The notes under the pieces are model-generated. The model was not told the DNA's origin and made no database searches. It saw nothing but the letters and a program-made list of their open reading frames with translations. Shown here piece after piece: positions 44,757 through 53,618 of a stretch of 64,000 nt of DNA; position 1 is the stretch's first letter, and each line of letters begins with the position of its first letter. The stretch spans positions 1 through 64,000 of the forward strand of contig JBFLYD010000043.1 of assembly GCA_040756905.1 (NCBI GenBank). The letters are read 5' to 3'. This stretch comes from Acidobacteriota bacterium. GTDB taxonomy: Bacteria; Acidobacteriota; Aminicenantia; JBFLYD01. Made by a program: the position numbers and the translations under genes.

Positions 44757-44960
44757 TTGGCATTTATTATTGTACAGGATGGAGAGTCATTGGAGAGCGC
44801 ACTCAAGAGATTCAAGCGAAAAGTTCAGCAGGAATCAATAATAAAAGAAATTAAAAAACATTCAGTTTACATGAAGCCCGGGGAAAAAAGACGAATGAAA
44901 GAAGCAATGGCAAAGAAAAGAATACGGAAAAAACTGAGAAGAGAACCGATAGAATTTTAG
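44757..44960 (+). CDS. rpsU: 30S ribosomal protein S21
   Basis: The 67-residue basic protein MAFIIVQDGESLESALKRFK...KKLRREPIEF matches S21. It starts with TTG, with AAGGGGGTG upstream. It binds the 30S platform near the anti-Shine-Dalgarno region and helps initiation. It is likely the first gene of the plus-strand group with lipA. Confidence 0.95.
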   Translation: MAFIIVQDGESLESALKRFKRKVQQESIIKEIKKHSVYMKPGEKRRMKEAMAKKRIRKKLRREPIEF

Positions 44961-45007
44961 CATCTTCTCTACAAAAAATAATTTAGTTTTAATTAAAAAA
45001 AGAAATA

Positions 45008-45877
45008 ATGTTGGAATTAATGCAAAAGCCTTCTTGGCTTAAAACAAAAATTCCCTCCGGAGAAAAATACTTTTCGTTAAAAAAAATCTTAAAAGAAAAT
45101 AAAATTTTTACTGTATGTGAAGAAGCAAAATGCCCAAATATTGGAGAATGCTGGAACAGAAATACTTTAACGTTTTTAATATTAGGAGATATATGCACGA
45201 GACATTGTAAATTCTGCAACGTAAAAAAAGATATTCCTTCTGAAGTTGATAAAGATGAACCAAAAAGACTTGCACGAATAGTTAAGAAACTTAATGTAAA
45301 ACATGTGATTATTACTTCTGTTACGAGAGATGACCTCGAGGATGGTGGTGCAACGATTTTCTGTGAGACCTTGAGAGAATTAAGAAAAATAAATTCAAAA
45401 ATAGTAGTGGAATTTTTAATTCCAGATTTTAACGGAAATCTAAATTCGTTGAATAATGTATTTAATGAAAACCCTGATATCTTAGGCCATAACCTTGAGG
45501 TTCCGGAAAATATATACCCAAAAATAGGAAGAGAGAGATGTCTTTACAATCGTTCTTTAAATATATTAAAAAAGGCAAAAGAAAATGAACTTACCACTAA
45601 ATCAGGAATAATGGTAGGAATAGGTGAAACAATCAATGATATTATTAAAACTTTTAGAGATTTAAACTCTATAAACTGTGATTTTCTTGTAATAGGTCAG
45701 TACCTTTCTCCTTCAATTGGCCATATAAAAGTTGAAAAATACTATTCTCCTGAAGAGTTTGAAACCTTGAAAGAAATTGCAATGAGATATGGATTCAAGA
45801 ATGTAATATCTCATCCTCTTGCAAGAAGCTCATATCGTGCTGATGAATTATTTAGAGATGTCCGATATCGCCAATGA
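45008..45877 (+). CDS. lipA: Lipoyl synthase
   Basis: The 289-residue radical SAM enzyme has auxiliary cluster cysteines C37, C42, C48 (CEEAKCPNIGEC), the SAM cluster C63/C67/C70 (CTRHCKFC) and the C-terminal serine motif RSSYRAD. It inserts two sulfurs into octanoyl groups of lipoyl domains. The stop overlaps the next ATG by 4 nt. No lipB or lplA is seen here. Confidence 0.97.
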   Translation: MLELMQKPSWLKTKIPSGEKYFSLKKILKENKIFTVCEEAKCPNIGECWNRNTLTFLILGDICTRHCKFCNVKKDIPSEVDKDEPKRLARIVKKLNVKHVIITSVTRDDLEDGGATIFCETLRELRKINSKIVVEFLIPDFNGNLNSLNNVFNENPDILGHNLEVPENIYPKIGRERCLYNRSLNILKKAKENELTTKSGIMVGIGETINDIIKTFRDLNSINCDFLVIGQYLSPSIGHIKVEKYYSPEEFETLKEIAMRYGFKNVISHPLARSSYRADELFRDVRYRQ

Positions 45878-46614
45878 AATATTTAGTATTCTCTGACATT
45901 CATGGAAATTTAGAAGCCCTTGTCTCTTTTCTCAAATTTATAAAAAAGAAGAGGATTGATTCCTTCTTATTTCTTGGCGACCTTGTAGGATATGGAGCAA
46001 ACCCCAATGAAGTAATTGAAAGTTTAAAAAAATTCAGTTCTATAACAATGATCAGGGGAAATCATGATAAAGTTTCCTGTGAACTGAACGATATTGAAAG
46101 TTTCAATCCCATCGCTGCAGAAGCAATAAAATGGACAAAAGCCCATTTATCACTAGAGAACATTTCATATCTGAAGAGATTGAGAAAGGGTCCATTGGAA
46201 GTCGATGAAGAAATTTATATCTGCCACGGTTCTCCATCTAATGAAGACTACTACGTATTTGACGATTACGAAGCAAGGGAAGCATTTTCAGTTTTTAATT
46301 CAAAAATATGTTTTCTCGGTCATACTCACTTTCCGGTTATTTTTAAAAAAAAAGATAATCTCATTGAAACCCACTATATATTAGAAAATCATAAAATTAT
46401 AAAACTCAATAGAAATTCCAGATATCTGATAAATCCTGGCTCAATCGGCCAACCAAGGGATAGAAATCCTAAGCTGTCCTTTATTATCTTTGATACGTTA
46501 AAATGGGAAGTGACCTTCTTCAGGCTTGATTATGACATCCAAACCGCGCAGAAAAAAATCATTGAAAACAATCTTCCCCCTATTCTGGCAAGAAGATTAG
46601 AGTACGGAATTTAA
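45874..46614 (+). CDS. Calcineurin-like metallophosphoesterase (YfcE/MJ0936-like)
   Basis: The 246-residue protein has the full metal-site series DIHGNLEAL, GDLVGYGANP, RGNHDK, CHGSPS and GHTHFP. Such enzymes hydrolyse phosphodiesters or phosphomonoesters; substrate unknown. It overlaps lipA by 4 nt and the radical SAM gene by 1 nt (TAATG), so the three are one translation unit. Confidence 0.92.
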   Translation: MKYLVFSDIHGNLEALVSFLKFIKKKRIDSFLFLGDLVGYGANPNEVIESLKKFSSITMIRGNHDKVSCELNDIESFNPIAAEAIKWTKAHLSLENISYLKRLRKGPLEVDEEIYICHGSPSNEDYYVFDDYEAREAFSVFNSKICFLGHTHFPVIFKKKDNLIETHYILENHKIIKLNRNSRYLINPGSIGQPRDRNPKLSFIIFDTLKWEVTFFRLDYDIQTAQKKIIENNLPPILARRLEYGI

Positions 46615-47549
46615 TGGCTCTTGAACCATCCTACATAAAAATTTTTAAAACCGGTGATTTAAAAAAAAGGATTATAAAAGCATTCGAACTTTTAGAAAAT
46701 TGTTCCATGTGTCCCAGGGAATGTGAAGCAGAAAGAACAAAAAATAAAAAGGGGACCTGTGAAATTGGGCATCTCCCCAGAATTGCAAGTTATCATGCTC
46801 ATTTTGGAGAAGAAGATCCTCTTGTGGGAAATTATGGTTCTGGAACGATATTTCTTTCCTCATGTAATTTACTCTGTATTTATTGCCAGAATTACACAAT
46901 TTCTCATCTGAATGAGGGGAGCGAGGTCAGTTTTGAGAATTTTGCAAAAATGATGCTCTATCTTCAGGAAAAAGGATGTCACAACATAAATTTCGTTACG
47001 CCTACCCATCAGGTGCCCCAGATATTAAAATCTCTTGAGATTGCGATTGAGAAAGGTCTTTCAGTTCCCCTTGTTTACAATTCAAGCGGGTATGATAAAG
47101 CTGAAACTTTGAAACTTTTAGATGGAATATTTGACATATACATGCCTGATTTAAAATACATGGATTCTGAAGCAGCACAGAAATATTCAAAAGCAAAAGA
47201 TTATCCTGAGGTTGTAAAAAAAGCGATAAAAGAGATGCATAATCAGGTGGGAGACCTTGTGCTCGATGAAAGAGGAATTGCAATTCGCGGACTTCTCATC
47301 AGGCATTTAGTTCTCCCGAATAGATTATCAGGGACAAAAAAAGCGATGGAATTCATCGCAAACGAAATTTCAAAGAATACATATGTTAACATAATGGACC
47401 AGTACCATCCATGTTATAAAGCTTTTGATTTTCCAGAACTTTCAAGAAGAATTTCCCATGAAGAATACAAAGAAGCAGTAAACATTGCAAAGGAAGCTGG
47501 CTTAACCCGCCTCGACAGAAGGGAAAGAGTAAGGATTGTATTTCTTTAA
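46614..47549 (+). CDS. Radical SAM enzyme, PflA-like
   Basis: The 311-residue protein has C84/C88/C91 (SSCNLLCIYCQN), the radical SAM cluster, plus an N-terminal group C30, C33, C37, C49 (CSMCPREC...GTC) likely to hold another cluster or zinc. It belongs with pyruvate formate-lyase activase-like proteins of uncertain substrate (PflX/AmrS-type). No glycyl radical enzyme is nearby. Confidence 0.85.
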   Translation: MALEPSYIKIFKTGDLKKRIIKAFELLENCSMCPRECEAERTKNKKGTCEIGHLPRIASYHAHFGEEDPLVGNYGSGTIFLSSCNLLCIYCQNYTISHLNEGSEVSFENFAKMMLYLQEKGCHNINFVTPTHQVPQILKSLEIAIEKGLSVPLVYNSSGYDKAETLKLLDGIFDIYMPDLKYMDSEAAQKYSKAKDYPEVVKKAIKEMHNQVGDLVLDERGIAIRGLLIRHLVLPNRLSGTKKAMEFIANEISKNTYVNIMDQYHPCYKAFDFPELSRRISHEEYKEAVNIAKEAGLTRLDRRERVRIVFL

Positions 47550-48101
47550 TTTTATTTAAATTAAGAGGTCAACCATCCCCTTCACTCAGAGGTTTTAGAG
47601 TAATCAGCAAGGGTGACTCCGAAAACCCGCTGTATTTTCCCCATCAAAGTGTCGCCTCACCTGAATACTCTTTGCTGTATCATTGTGAGACGACACTTTC
47701 CCTATGGGGCAAGCCCCCTTAGACGCTTCGCTGAGCACCCCCAGACATGGGGAAAATATCTTCCCCATACCCCTTCAGTGTGCTTTATGAGAGATATTTC
47801 TTCTTTGAAGATACATATGGAAAAGCACACTTCAAAATTACAGCTCTTAACTCTGTCTTCGCTCTTCTCTTCCGATATCCATCGGGAGAGAAACCATGCC
47901 CGCTCCGCATTCGTGACGGTTTTCTCCGCCACCCTTCCTGCTCACTCTTTTATGTTCAGTGTTTAGAATTTGCTGTTTCTTAGGTATTTAGATGCTCGTC
48001 GATATATCGCTCAGAAGATGGTTGACTTCTTTAAGGCATTCAGATGTGACCCTAATTTTCTGATCACCCTTGCTGCTCAAGTTATTAACCGCCAAAAAAC
48101 C
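47550..48101. other. Gene-free 550-bp gap with crossed inverted repeats and repeat A5
   Basis: GTCAACCATC (47568) pairs with GATGGTTGAC (48017), and CAGCAAGGGTGA (47605) pairs with TCACCCTTGCTG (48064), in crossed order. Family A copy A5 lies between them. The rest is unannotated; frames through it are short and repeat-derived. Confidence 0.5.
47648..47831 (+). repeat. Family A structured element, copy A5
   Basis: The 184-bp unit is bounded by AAGTGT and ACACTT. Hairpin 1: GTGTCGCCTCAC with GTGAGACGACAC (one mismatch); hairpin 2: AGTGTGCT with AGCACACT. The middle blocks TTTCCCTATGGGG and TTCCCCATACCCCTT are conserved with the other copies. Confidence 0.85.
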
Positions 48102-50030
48102 TTATTTACTTCCTTCTTCAACCATTAATTGAGTTGCTCGAAATCTATTGTTTATTATAATGAATTTTTTCCATTTGAACAGAGAGTCGATAACAATTAT
48201 TGTTGCAAGAACCGCCATCGTTCCTATTAGAACTGCATTCAAATAGAAATTAAAACTCATCCCAGGTTCTTGAGCAGCTCTGTTTAAAAAATTGAAAAAC
48301 AATTTATATGAAGCAGTAAAGGTCATGACCAACATGAAAGACATTGGAAGAATTGTTATCCATATATATTTTTCTTTTTTCATCTTTATAATTATGGTCG
48401 TTCCAACGCATAGAGCTAACATGCCGAGCAGTTGATTGGCAACTCCGAACATGGGCCATATCGTTGAAATCGAACCTGTAGCGATAAAATAACCCCATGC
48501 AAAAACAACGATAAAACTCATAAGAACATTTCCAGGAAGCCATCGATAATCGCCAAGGGGCTTGTATAAAAACCCTCCAACTTCCTGAAGGATATACCTT
48601 GCTACCCTTGTTCCTGCATCAATCGTTGTAAGAATGAATAATGCTTCAAACATAATCGCAAACTGGTAAAGGTATGCCATCAAATTTTTAAGTCCTGGAA
48701 TTGAACCAAAAATGTATGCCATTCCCACTGCCAGAGAGACAGCGCCACCAGGCCTTCCAGCCAAATTTATACCTATCATCTGAGAAAGTTCATCTAATTT
48801 ACTCACAGGAAAACCCATTGAAACAATCTGGCTAATCGAGAGTTTTGTGTTTATTGCAAAATAATCACCGGGAATTAAAACAGAGGCTGCAACAAGAGCC
48901 ATAATTCCCACAAACCCTTCTGTTAGCATAGCTCCGTAGCCTATCATTCTCGCCTGGGACTCCTTTTCGATCATCTTTGGAGTAGTACCAGAAGAAATAA
49001 GTGAGTGAAATCCAGATATTGCTCCACAGGCTATCGTAATAAAAACAAACGGAAACATGGTTCCTGGAATTATCGGCCCTCCTCCTTTTATAAATTTTGT
49101 GATATCCGGCATGTGAAGTTCAGGAGCGACGATAAAAACTCCCAGGGCAAGAACAAAAATAACACCGATCTTCATAAATGATGATAGATAATCTCTTGGC
49201 GCTAAGAGCATCCACACTGGAAGAACCGATGCAACAAACCCATAGCCTGCAAGAAGAAATACAAGGGTATGGGCGTCAAAATCTAAAAATTTTGCTAAAG
49301 GACTTGTCGGGATGTACTTTCCCAAAACAACCGTCAGGAACAACAAAGAAATACCAATGACTGAAACTTCAAATACTCTGCCTGGCCTGAAGCTTTTTAA
49401 ATAAAATCCCATAAGAAATGCAATCGGAATTGTCATTCCTATTATAAAAGTTCCCCATGGATTGTGATAAAGGGAATTTATAACTGCAAGACCAAGACCT
49501 GCAAGGGCTACTATTAAAATAAATATTATTGCTATTGCTGTTGCTATTCCTGTTACTTTTCCAATCTCTTCCTTTGCAATCTGGGCAAGGGATTTTCCAT
49601 CCCTTCTCATCGAGGCTACCAGGATTATAAAATCATGGACTCCTCCGGCAATGACTGCGCCAATCAAAAGCCATATAAATCCTGGCAAATAACCGAATTG
49701 AGTGGCAAGCACAGGCCCAATAAGAGGACCGGCTCCAGCGATTGCAGCGAAATGATGGCCGAAAAGAACCCATTTATTTGTAGGATAGAAATTCTTTCCA
49801 TCATTTAGTGTTATTGAAGGTGTTAATTTTGAATCATCAAGAGCTGCTACTCTTGCGGCAAGGAATGCTCCATAGAATCTATAAGCAAGGGCATAGAAAC
49901 ATGCTGCTGCAGTTAACAACCATATGGCATTTACCCTCTCAGATGGATTAAGAATTCCAGCAACAATCCCGAAAGCTACGGCAAAAAGAATTGAGATTAT
50001 AATCCATATTAAAACTGAAATCTTTTTCAT
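48102..50030 (-). CDS. cstA: CstA-family peptide/pyruvate transporter
   Basis: The 642-residue protein has about 16 membrane helices and the family signature FGHHFAAIAGAGPLIGPVLA and AGGVHDFIILVASMRRDGKS. CstA carriers take up peptides or pyruvate during carbon limitation. Full length; monocistronic. The secreted peptidases in the window would supply peptides (inference). Confidence 0.95.
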   Translation of the reverse strand: MKKISVLIWIIISILFAVAFGIVAGILNPSERVNAIWLLTAAACFYALAYRFYGAFLAARVAALDDSKLTPSITLNDGKNFYPTNKWVLFGHHFAAIAGAGPLIGPVLATQFGYLPGFIWLLIGAVIAGGVHDFIILVASMRRDGKSLAQIAKEEIGKVTGIATAIAIIFILIVALAGLGLAVINSLYHNPWGTFIIGMTIPIAFLMGFYLKSFRPGRVFEVSVIGISLLFLTVVLGKYIPTSPLAKFLDFDAHTLVFLLAGYGFVASVLPVWMLLAPRDYLSSFMKIGVIFVLALGVFIVAPELHMPDITKFIKGGGPIIPGTMFPFVFITIACGAISGFHSLISSGTTPKMIEKESQARMIGYGAMLTEGFVGIMALVAASVLIPGDYFAINTKLSISQIVSMGFPVSKLDELSQMIGINLAGRPGGAVSLAVGMAYIFGSIPGLKNLMAYLYQFAIMFEALFILTTIDAGTRVARYILQEVGGFLYKPLGDYRWLPGNVLMSFIVVFAWGYFIATGSISTIWPMFGVANQLLGMLALCVGTTIIIKMKKEKYIWITILPMSFMLVMTFTASYKLFFNFLNRAAQEPGMSFNFYLNAVLIGTMAVLATIIVIDSLFKWKKFIIINNRFRATQLMVEEGSK

Positions 50031-50175
50031 ATTTCAGATTTAATAAAAATCCCCTCTCGATGTCAAATTAAATCAATATCTTGTGTATTTATATTAATTA
50101 AAATTAATGAAAGAAAACAAAATTATTTGACAAGTGATGATTCTCTTTTTCTTCTATTTCTAATATTATTTAATC

Positions 50176-51867
50176 ATGAAGAAAACATTGAAAGTTTTCT
50201 TTCTCATCATTGCCCTCGGCCTTTCGATTACCTTTATCTTCCCTCAGAGGATGGAAAAAGATTTAGTTAAAATTTTTAGAAAAGATAGTTTGGAATATCT
50301 AAATTTTGATAAAGTCGAAATTCTTCAGGAACTCAAGAGAACTTACATAATCCGATCAGACCCAGAATACATCGAAGAAATAAAAAGCCTTAGAATTCCA
50401 TTAGAAGTCATCGATAAAGATGTTGAGGGTAAAGAATATTTTCTTGTTAGAATTGAAGACATAAACGATTTACTGATTTTAAGAGCATATGGAAATGCTA
50501 AATTCATAGAGGAAAAGACAGCTCTTTTCTGGACTGATTCAGGTGAAGCGAGAGAGATTCTCCCAGAAAAATTTTTATTAAAGAAATTAAACGACACTCC
50601 AATCTATCTGAGAAAAGAAACATATAAGCCTTATTCAAGAGCTTATTATTTTCCAAAATTCAATTACACAATTCAGGAAATTAAAGAAAAATTCTCCATC
50701 GATAATGTTAAAAACATAATCAAGGATCTGGAAAATTTCAAGACGAGGTATGCCTCAACTTTAAATTGTGAGTTAGCAGGCGACTACATTTATAATTATT
50801 TCCATCAACTTGGTTTAAACGTTGAATTTGACCCCTTTATATTCAAAAATTATCAGACTCGAAATGTAATTGGAATTCTGGAAGGAAAAACAAACCCGGA
50901 AGCTATATATATCATCTGTGCTCATTATGATTCTTACAGTAAAAATGCGAAAATCAGTGCGCCAGGAGCAGATGACAATGCAAGCGGAACTGCGACGATG
51001 ATGGAAATAGCAAGGATTCTCAGTGAATATTTTTTTGACTTCTCGATTAAATTTATAGCGTTTTCAGCAGAAGAATGGGGATTGTACGGAAGTAAGCACT
51101 ATGCAGAAAAAGCAAGAACAAGGGGAGAAAGAATAGAAGGTGTGATAAACCTTGACATGATTGGATATGCGGATTTAATTCCTGAAGATTTGAATATCAT
51201 CCTCAACAGATTCTCCAGCTGGTTGGCAGACAGGTTCATGCTTGCTTCCCAGTCTTATTTTCCATACTCCATTACAAAAAATCTCGATCCATCGTTTGTT
51301 TACAGTGACCATTCTCCATTCTGGGATAAAGGTTATGATGCAATATTGGGAATCGAAGATTACAAAATTAATAACCCCTATTATCATACTGAATACGATA
51401 GACTCGAGACTCTAAATAGTGAATTCCTATCATCTTCAGGAACATTAGCTTTAATTTCTATCGCTGACCTTTCTCAGCCAATAAGGTATGACCTCCCAAA
51501 AACTCCAAAAGGCTTAAAAGTATTAAAGCAAATAATTTCGTCTCTTTATCAGACAAGAAAATCAAATTACCTTTCCTGGGAAGAAAATCCAGATAAAATC
51601 ATCGGATATAACATATATCGAACAGAAGTGAAGCACATAAATTACAAAAAATTGAATTCATCTCCAATAAAGGAGAATTTCTACATCGATAAGAATCTCG
51701 ATATTAATACTATTTATTATTATACAATCACTGCAGTGGATACACAACTCAGGGAAAGCAACTTCTCTATGGAGGTATCAGATTCAGAACAAGAATTTTA
51801 TGCAATTTATTATTCCTCATTCAATTTCACAAGGAATAAATTTTTGTTTAAAAAATTCAATGAATAA
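50176..51867 (+). CDS. Secreted M28 family zinc aminopeptidase
   Basis: The 563-residue protein has a signal peptide (FFLIIALGLSITFIFP), a prodomain of about 200 residues, then the M28 site: CAHYDS, PGADDNASGT, FSAEEWGLYG, NLDMIGY and SDHSPFWDKG/YYHTEYD, with all expected metal and catalytic residues. A C-terminal fibronectin-III-like region (LSWEENPDKIIGYNIYR, NTIYYYTITAVD) follows. It releases amino acids from peptides outside the cytoplasm. It overlaps the next gene by 8 nt. Confidence 0.92.
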   Translation: MKKTLKVFFLIIALGLSITFIFPQRMEKDLVKIFRKDSLEYLNFDKVEILQELKRTYIIRSDPEYIEEIKSLRIPLEVIDKDVEGKEYFLVRIEDINDLLILRAYGNAKFIEEKTALFWTDSGEAREILPEKFLLKKLNDTPIYLRKETYKPYSRAYYFPKFNYTIQEIKEKFSIDNVKNIIKDLENFKTRYASTLNCELAGDYIYNYFHQLGLNVEFDPFIFKNYQTRNVIGILEGKTNPEAIYIICAHYDSYSKNAKISAPGADDNASGTATMMEIARILSEYFFDFSIKFIAFSAEEWGLYGSKHYAEKARTRGERIEGVINLDMIGYADLIPEDLNIILNRFSSWLADRFMLASQSYFPYSITKNLDPSFVYSDHSPFWDKGYDAILGIEDYKINNPYYHTEYDRLETLNSEFLSSSGTLALISIADLSQPIRYDLPKTPKGLKVLKQIISSLYQTRKSNYLSWEENPDKIIGYNIYRTEVKHINYKKLNSSPIKENFYIDKNLDINTIYYYTITAVDTQLRESNFSMEVSDSEQEFYAIYYSSFNFTRNKFLFKKFNE

Positions 51868-52480
51868 CACAAAAAAAATTTTTCCAATCCTTTTGGTTAT
51901 ACTATTTATGCTCACCCTTTCAAAGCAAAATTTTTCTGAAGAATTTAAAATCTTTAAAAAAACTTCATTTTCTGTCATGACTGGCTATTTCATTCCTTCT
52001 GAGTCATCCTATAAAAAAATTTATGGAAATAGAAACTTCCCCATTTCTGTATCATTTTCTTTAGAGATCTCAAAAATAACTGGACTTTCTCTTGGATATA
52101 GATTCATAAAAAGTAGTGGTGAAACAATAATTCTTGGACCTAAATTATTTGAGGAACATTACAGCCTTACTCTTACGAATCATACTTTTTTTGTAAATCT
52201 ATTTATTTTTTATACTGGAAGCAGGTTTAAGCCAAAATTTGAAATAGGATTGAATTTGAGTGACTATTCAGAAAAATGGAAGGAGATTAACATATCAACT
52301 GAAAATCAAAAGTTTGGATATAACACTGCATTTAGCGTTGAATCTTCCCTTTCAAGAAAAATTTCATGTATTGTAAAGCTACAGTATCTTTCAATTTCAA
52401 CGCCATCCCAGAGTAAAATCAAAGAAAAAATTAACCTCGGCGGAATAGAAACCCTCCTTGGGATTTGTTATTATTTCTAA
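51860..52480 (+). CDS. Predicted outer-membrane barrel protein
   Basis: The ATG at 51860 (MNNTKKIFPILLVILFML) begins a signal peptide. About 175 residues of alternating beta-strand sequence follow, ending LLGICYYF with a terminal aromatic. The start overlaps the M28 stop, indicating coupling. Function unknown. Confidence 0.6.
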   Translation: MNNTKKIFPILLVILFMLTLSKQNFSEEFKIFKKTSFSVMTGYFIPSESSYKKIYGNRNFPISVSFSLEISKITGLSLGYRFIKSSGETIILGPKLFEEHYSLTLTNHTFFVNLFIFYTGSRFKPKFEIGLNLSDYSEKWKEINISTENQKFGYNTAFSVESSLSRKISCIVKLQYLSISTPSQSKIKEKINLGGIETLLGICYYF

Positions 52481-52482
52481 TT

Positions 52483-52513
52483 AATGAAAGACATTTAAGT
52501 GACACGACACTAA
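52483..52513. repeat. Fragment of family A hairpin 1 (A6)
   Basis: AATGAAAGACATTTAAGTGA followed by CACGACACTA matches one arm of hairpin 1 in A1 (there AATGAAAGGTATTTAAGTGA). It lies 2 bp after the barrel gene stop. The other arm is missing. Confidence 0.6.
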
Positions 52514-52545
52514 TCCGAAAGCACTAATATTTGTTACATCTTACT

Positions 52546-52640
52546 CGTTTTCCCCCTCACCTCAATCCTCTCCCCTCAGGGGAGAGGGAGGGGTGAGGGG
52601 ACAGGAAAGCATCAGAATTAAATGCGTTTGTATTAGCTTT
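52546..52640. repeat. CTCCCCTCAGGGGAGAGG repeat with family C end
   Basis: CCTCTCCCCTCAGGGGAGAG is followed by GAATTAAATGCGTTTGTATT, as in 4860-4930. It overlaps the stop of the minus-strand gene that follows. Confidence 0.6.
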
Positions 52641-53454
52641 TTTCCCATTTAATACGGAGAGCTAAGGAATACAGGTTGTCTGCTTTTAAGAATCCAGATG
52701 GCGGAATGTTGTTGTACGATAAAAAATGAGAAAATACCAATCTTATTCTCTCAGAGAAAATAAAAGAAACTTCTGAATTTGAAATAATTTTATAGTCATT
52801 GAAAAAATTGTTTATAAAATTAGAGAAATTTGACATGTTCTGAAATTCAATTTTATCTGATAATTTTGTTTTTAAATGCGTCTTAAATGCAGACCGCAAG
52901 GTTTCTTTTTCAGCTTGGTTTCTTGTCGAATCTTCAATCTCTCTTGTAACGCCTTCTGCCAGTGAAAATTGAAATTCTTCTTTCTTTACAAAAACATATT
53001 CAATACCTGGTCCAGCCTGAAGTCTTTTTCTTATTCCTGTGTATGGATTTCCGAAATAATCTATTAAAACAAGCATATTCATTCGCTCAGAAAATCTATA
53101 ACCACTGTAAAAATATCCAATCCATTGTTTTAAAAAAGTTTTCCCGAGTGATTCTCCATAGTTGTATCCTAACCTTGCTTTAATCACATATTTGTTTTTC
53201 TCGAGTTCAAGACCTCCTGAAGTTCCAAATGATATATTTTTTACATTTCCTGTGTTACGAAGAAAGCTGAAATCAAAATTTAAATTTAATTTATCATTTC
53301 CGGAAATACTTTTTTTTGTATCCGGGTTTACCACGAGATCAGCAAGGTTATCAAATTTTAAGTCTACTTTATCATTCCCTAAAACATCCCTTCTGAAAAA
53401 GAAAAGAAAAACCATAATTAAACTTAAAATAAAAATCTTCTTCTTTTCCATCAT
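52633..53454 (-). CDS. DUF481-like outer-membrane protein
   Basis: The 273-residue protein has a signal peptide (FILSLIMVFLFFFRRDVLG). The body resembles DUF481/YdiY barrels (NTGNVKNISFGTSGGLELEK, QAGPGIEYVFVKKEEFQFSL, LRIKWEKS end). An earlier short repeat KVDLKFDNLADL and KLNLNFDFSFL is seen. The 5' leader is a duplicated sequence (53456-53524, again at 59587-59652). Confidence 0.6.
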   Translation of the reverse strand: MMEKKKIFILSLIMVFLFFFRRDVLGNDKVDLKFDNLADLVVNPDTKKSISGNDKLNLNFDFSFLRNTGNVKNISFGTSGGLELEKNKYVIKARLGYNYGESLGKTFLKQWIGYFYSGYRFSERMNMLVLIDYFGNPYTGIRKRLQAGPGIEYVFVKKEEFQFSLAEGVTREIEDSTRNQAEKETLRSAFKTHLKTKLSDKIEFQNMSNFSNFINNFFNDYKIISNSEVSFIFSERIRLVFSHFLSYNNIPPSGFLKADNLYSLALRIKWEKS

Positions 53455-53455
53455 T

Positions 53456-53524
53456 CACCATCCTGCCAATAAATTTTGCCTAAATAAACTATAAAATTTT
53501 TTTAAACAATTCAATAAAAAAATA
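53456..53524 (-). repeat. Duplicated gene leader, copy G1
   Basis: About 69 bp including the ribosome-binding region (AGGATGGTGA on the minus strand) of the DUF481-like gene. The block AAATTTTGCCTAAATAAACT is identical in G2 at 59587-59652. Confidence 0.65.
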
Positions 53525-53618
53525 GCTAATAGAAGAAGAAAGCATTAGAAAAAGAGGGATAAGCGCTTTATTTAGTGCCCAAAGAGAATTAAATTGTAGA
53601 TTAACTCTTATTATAAAG

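Noticed and set aside
47613-47983. Three overlapping frames of 76-117 codons
   Set aside because: They are read from repeat A5 and its flanks, have no ribosome-binding site and no recognisable protein.
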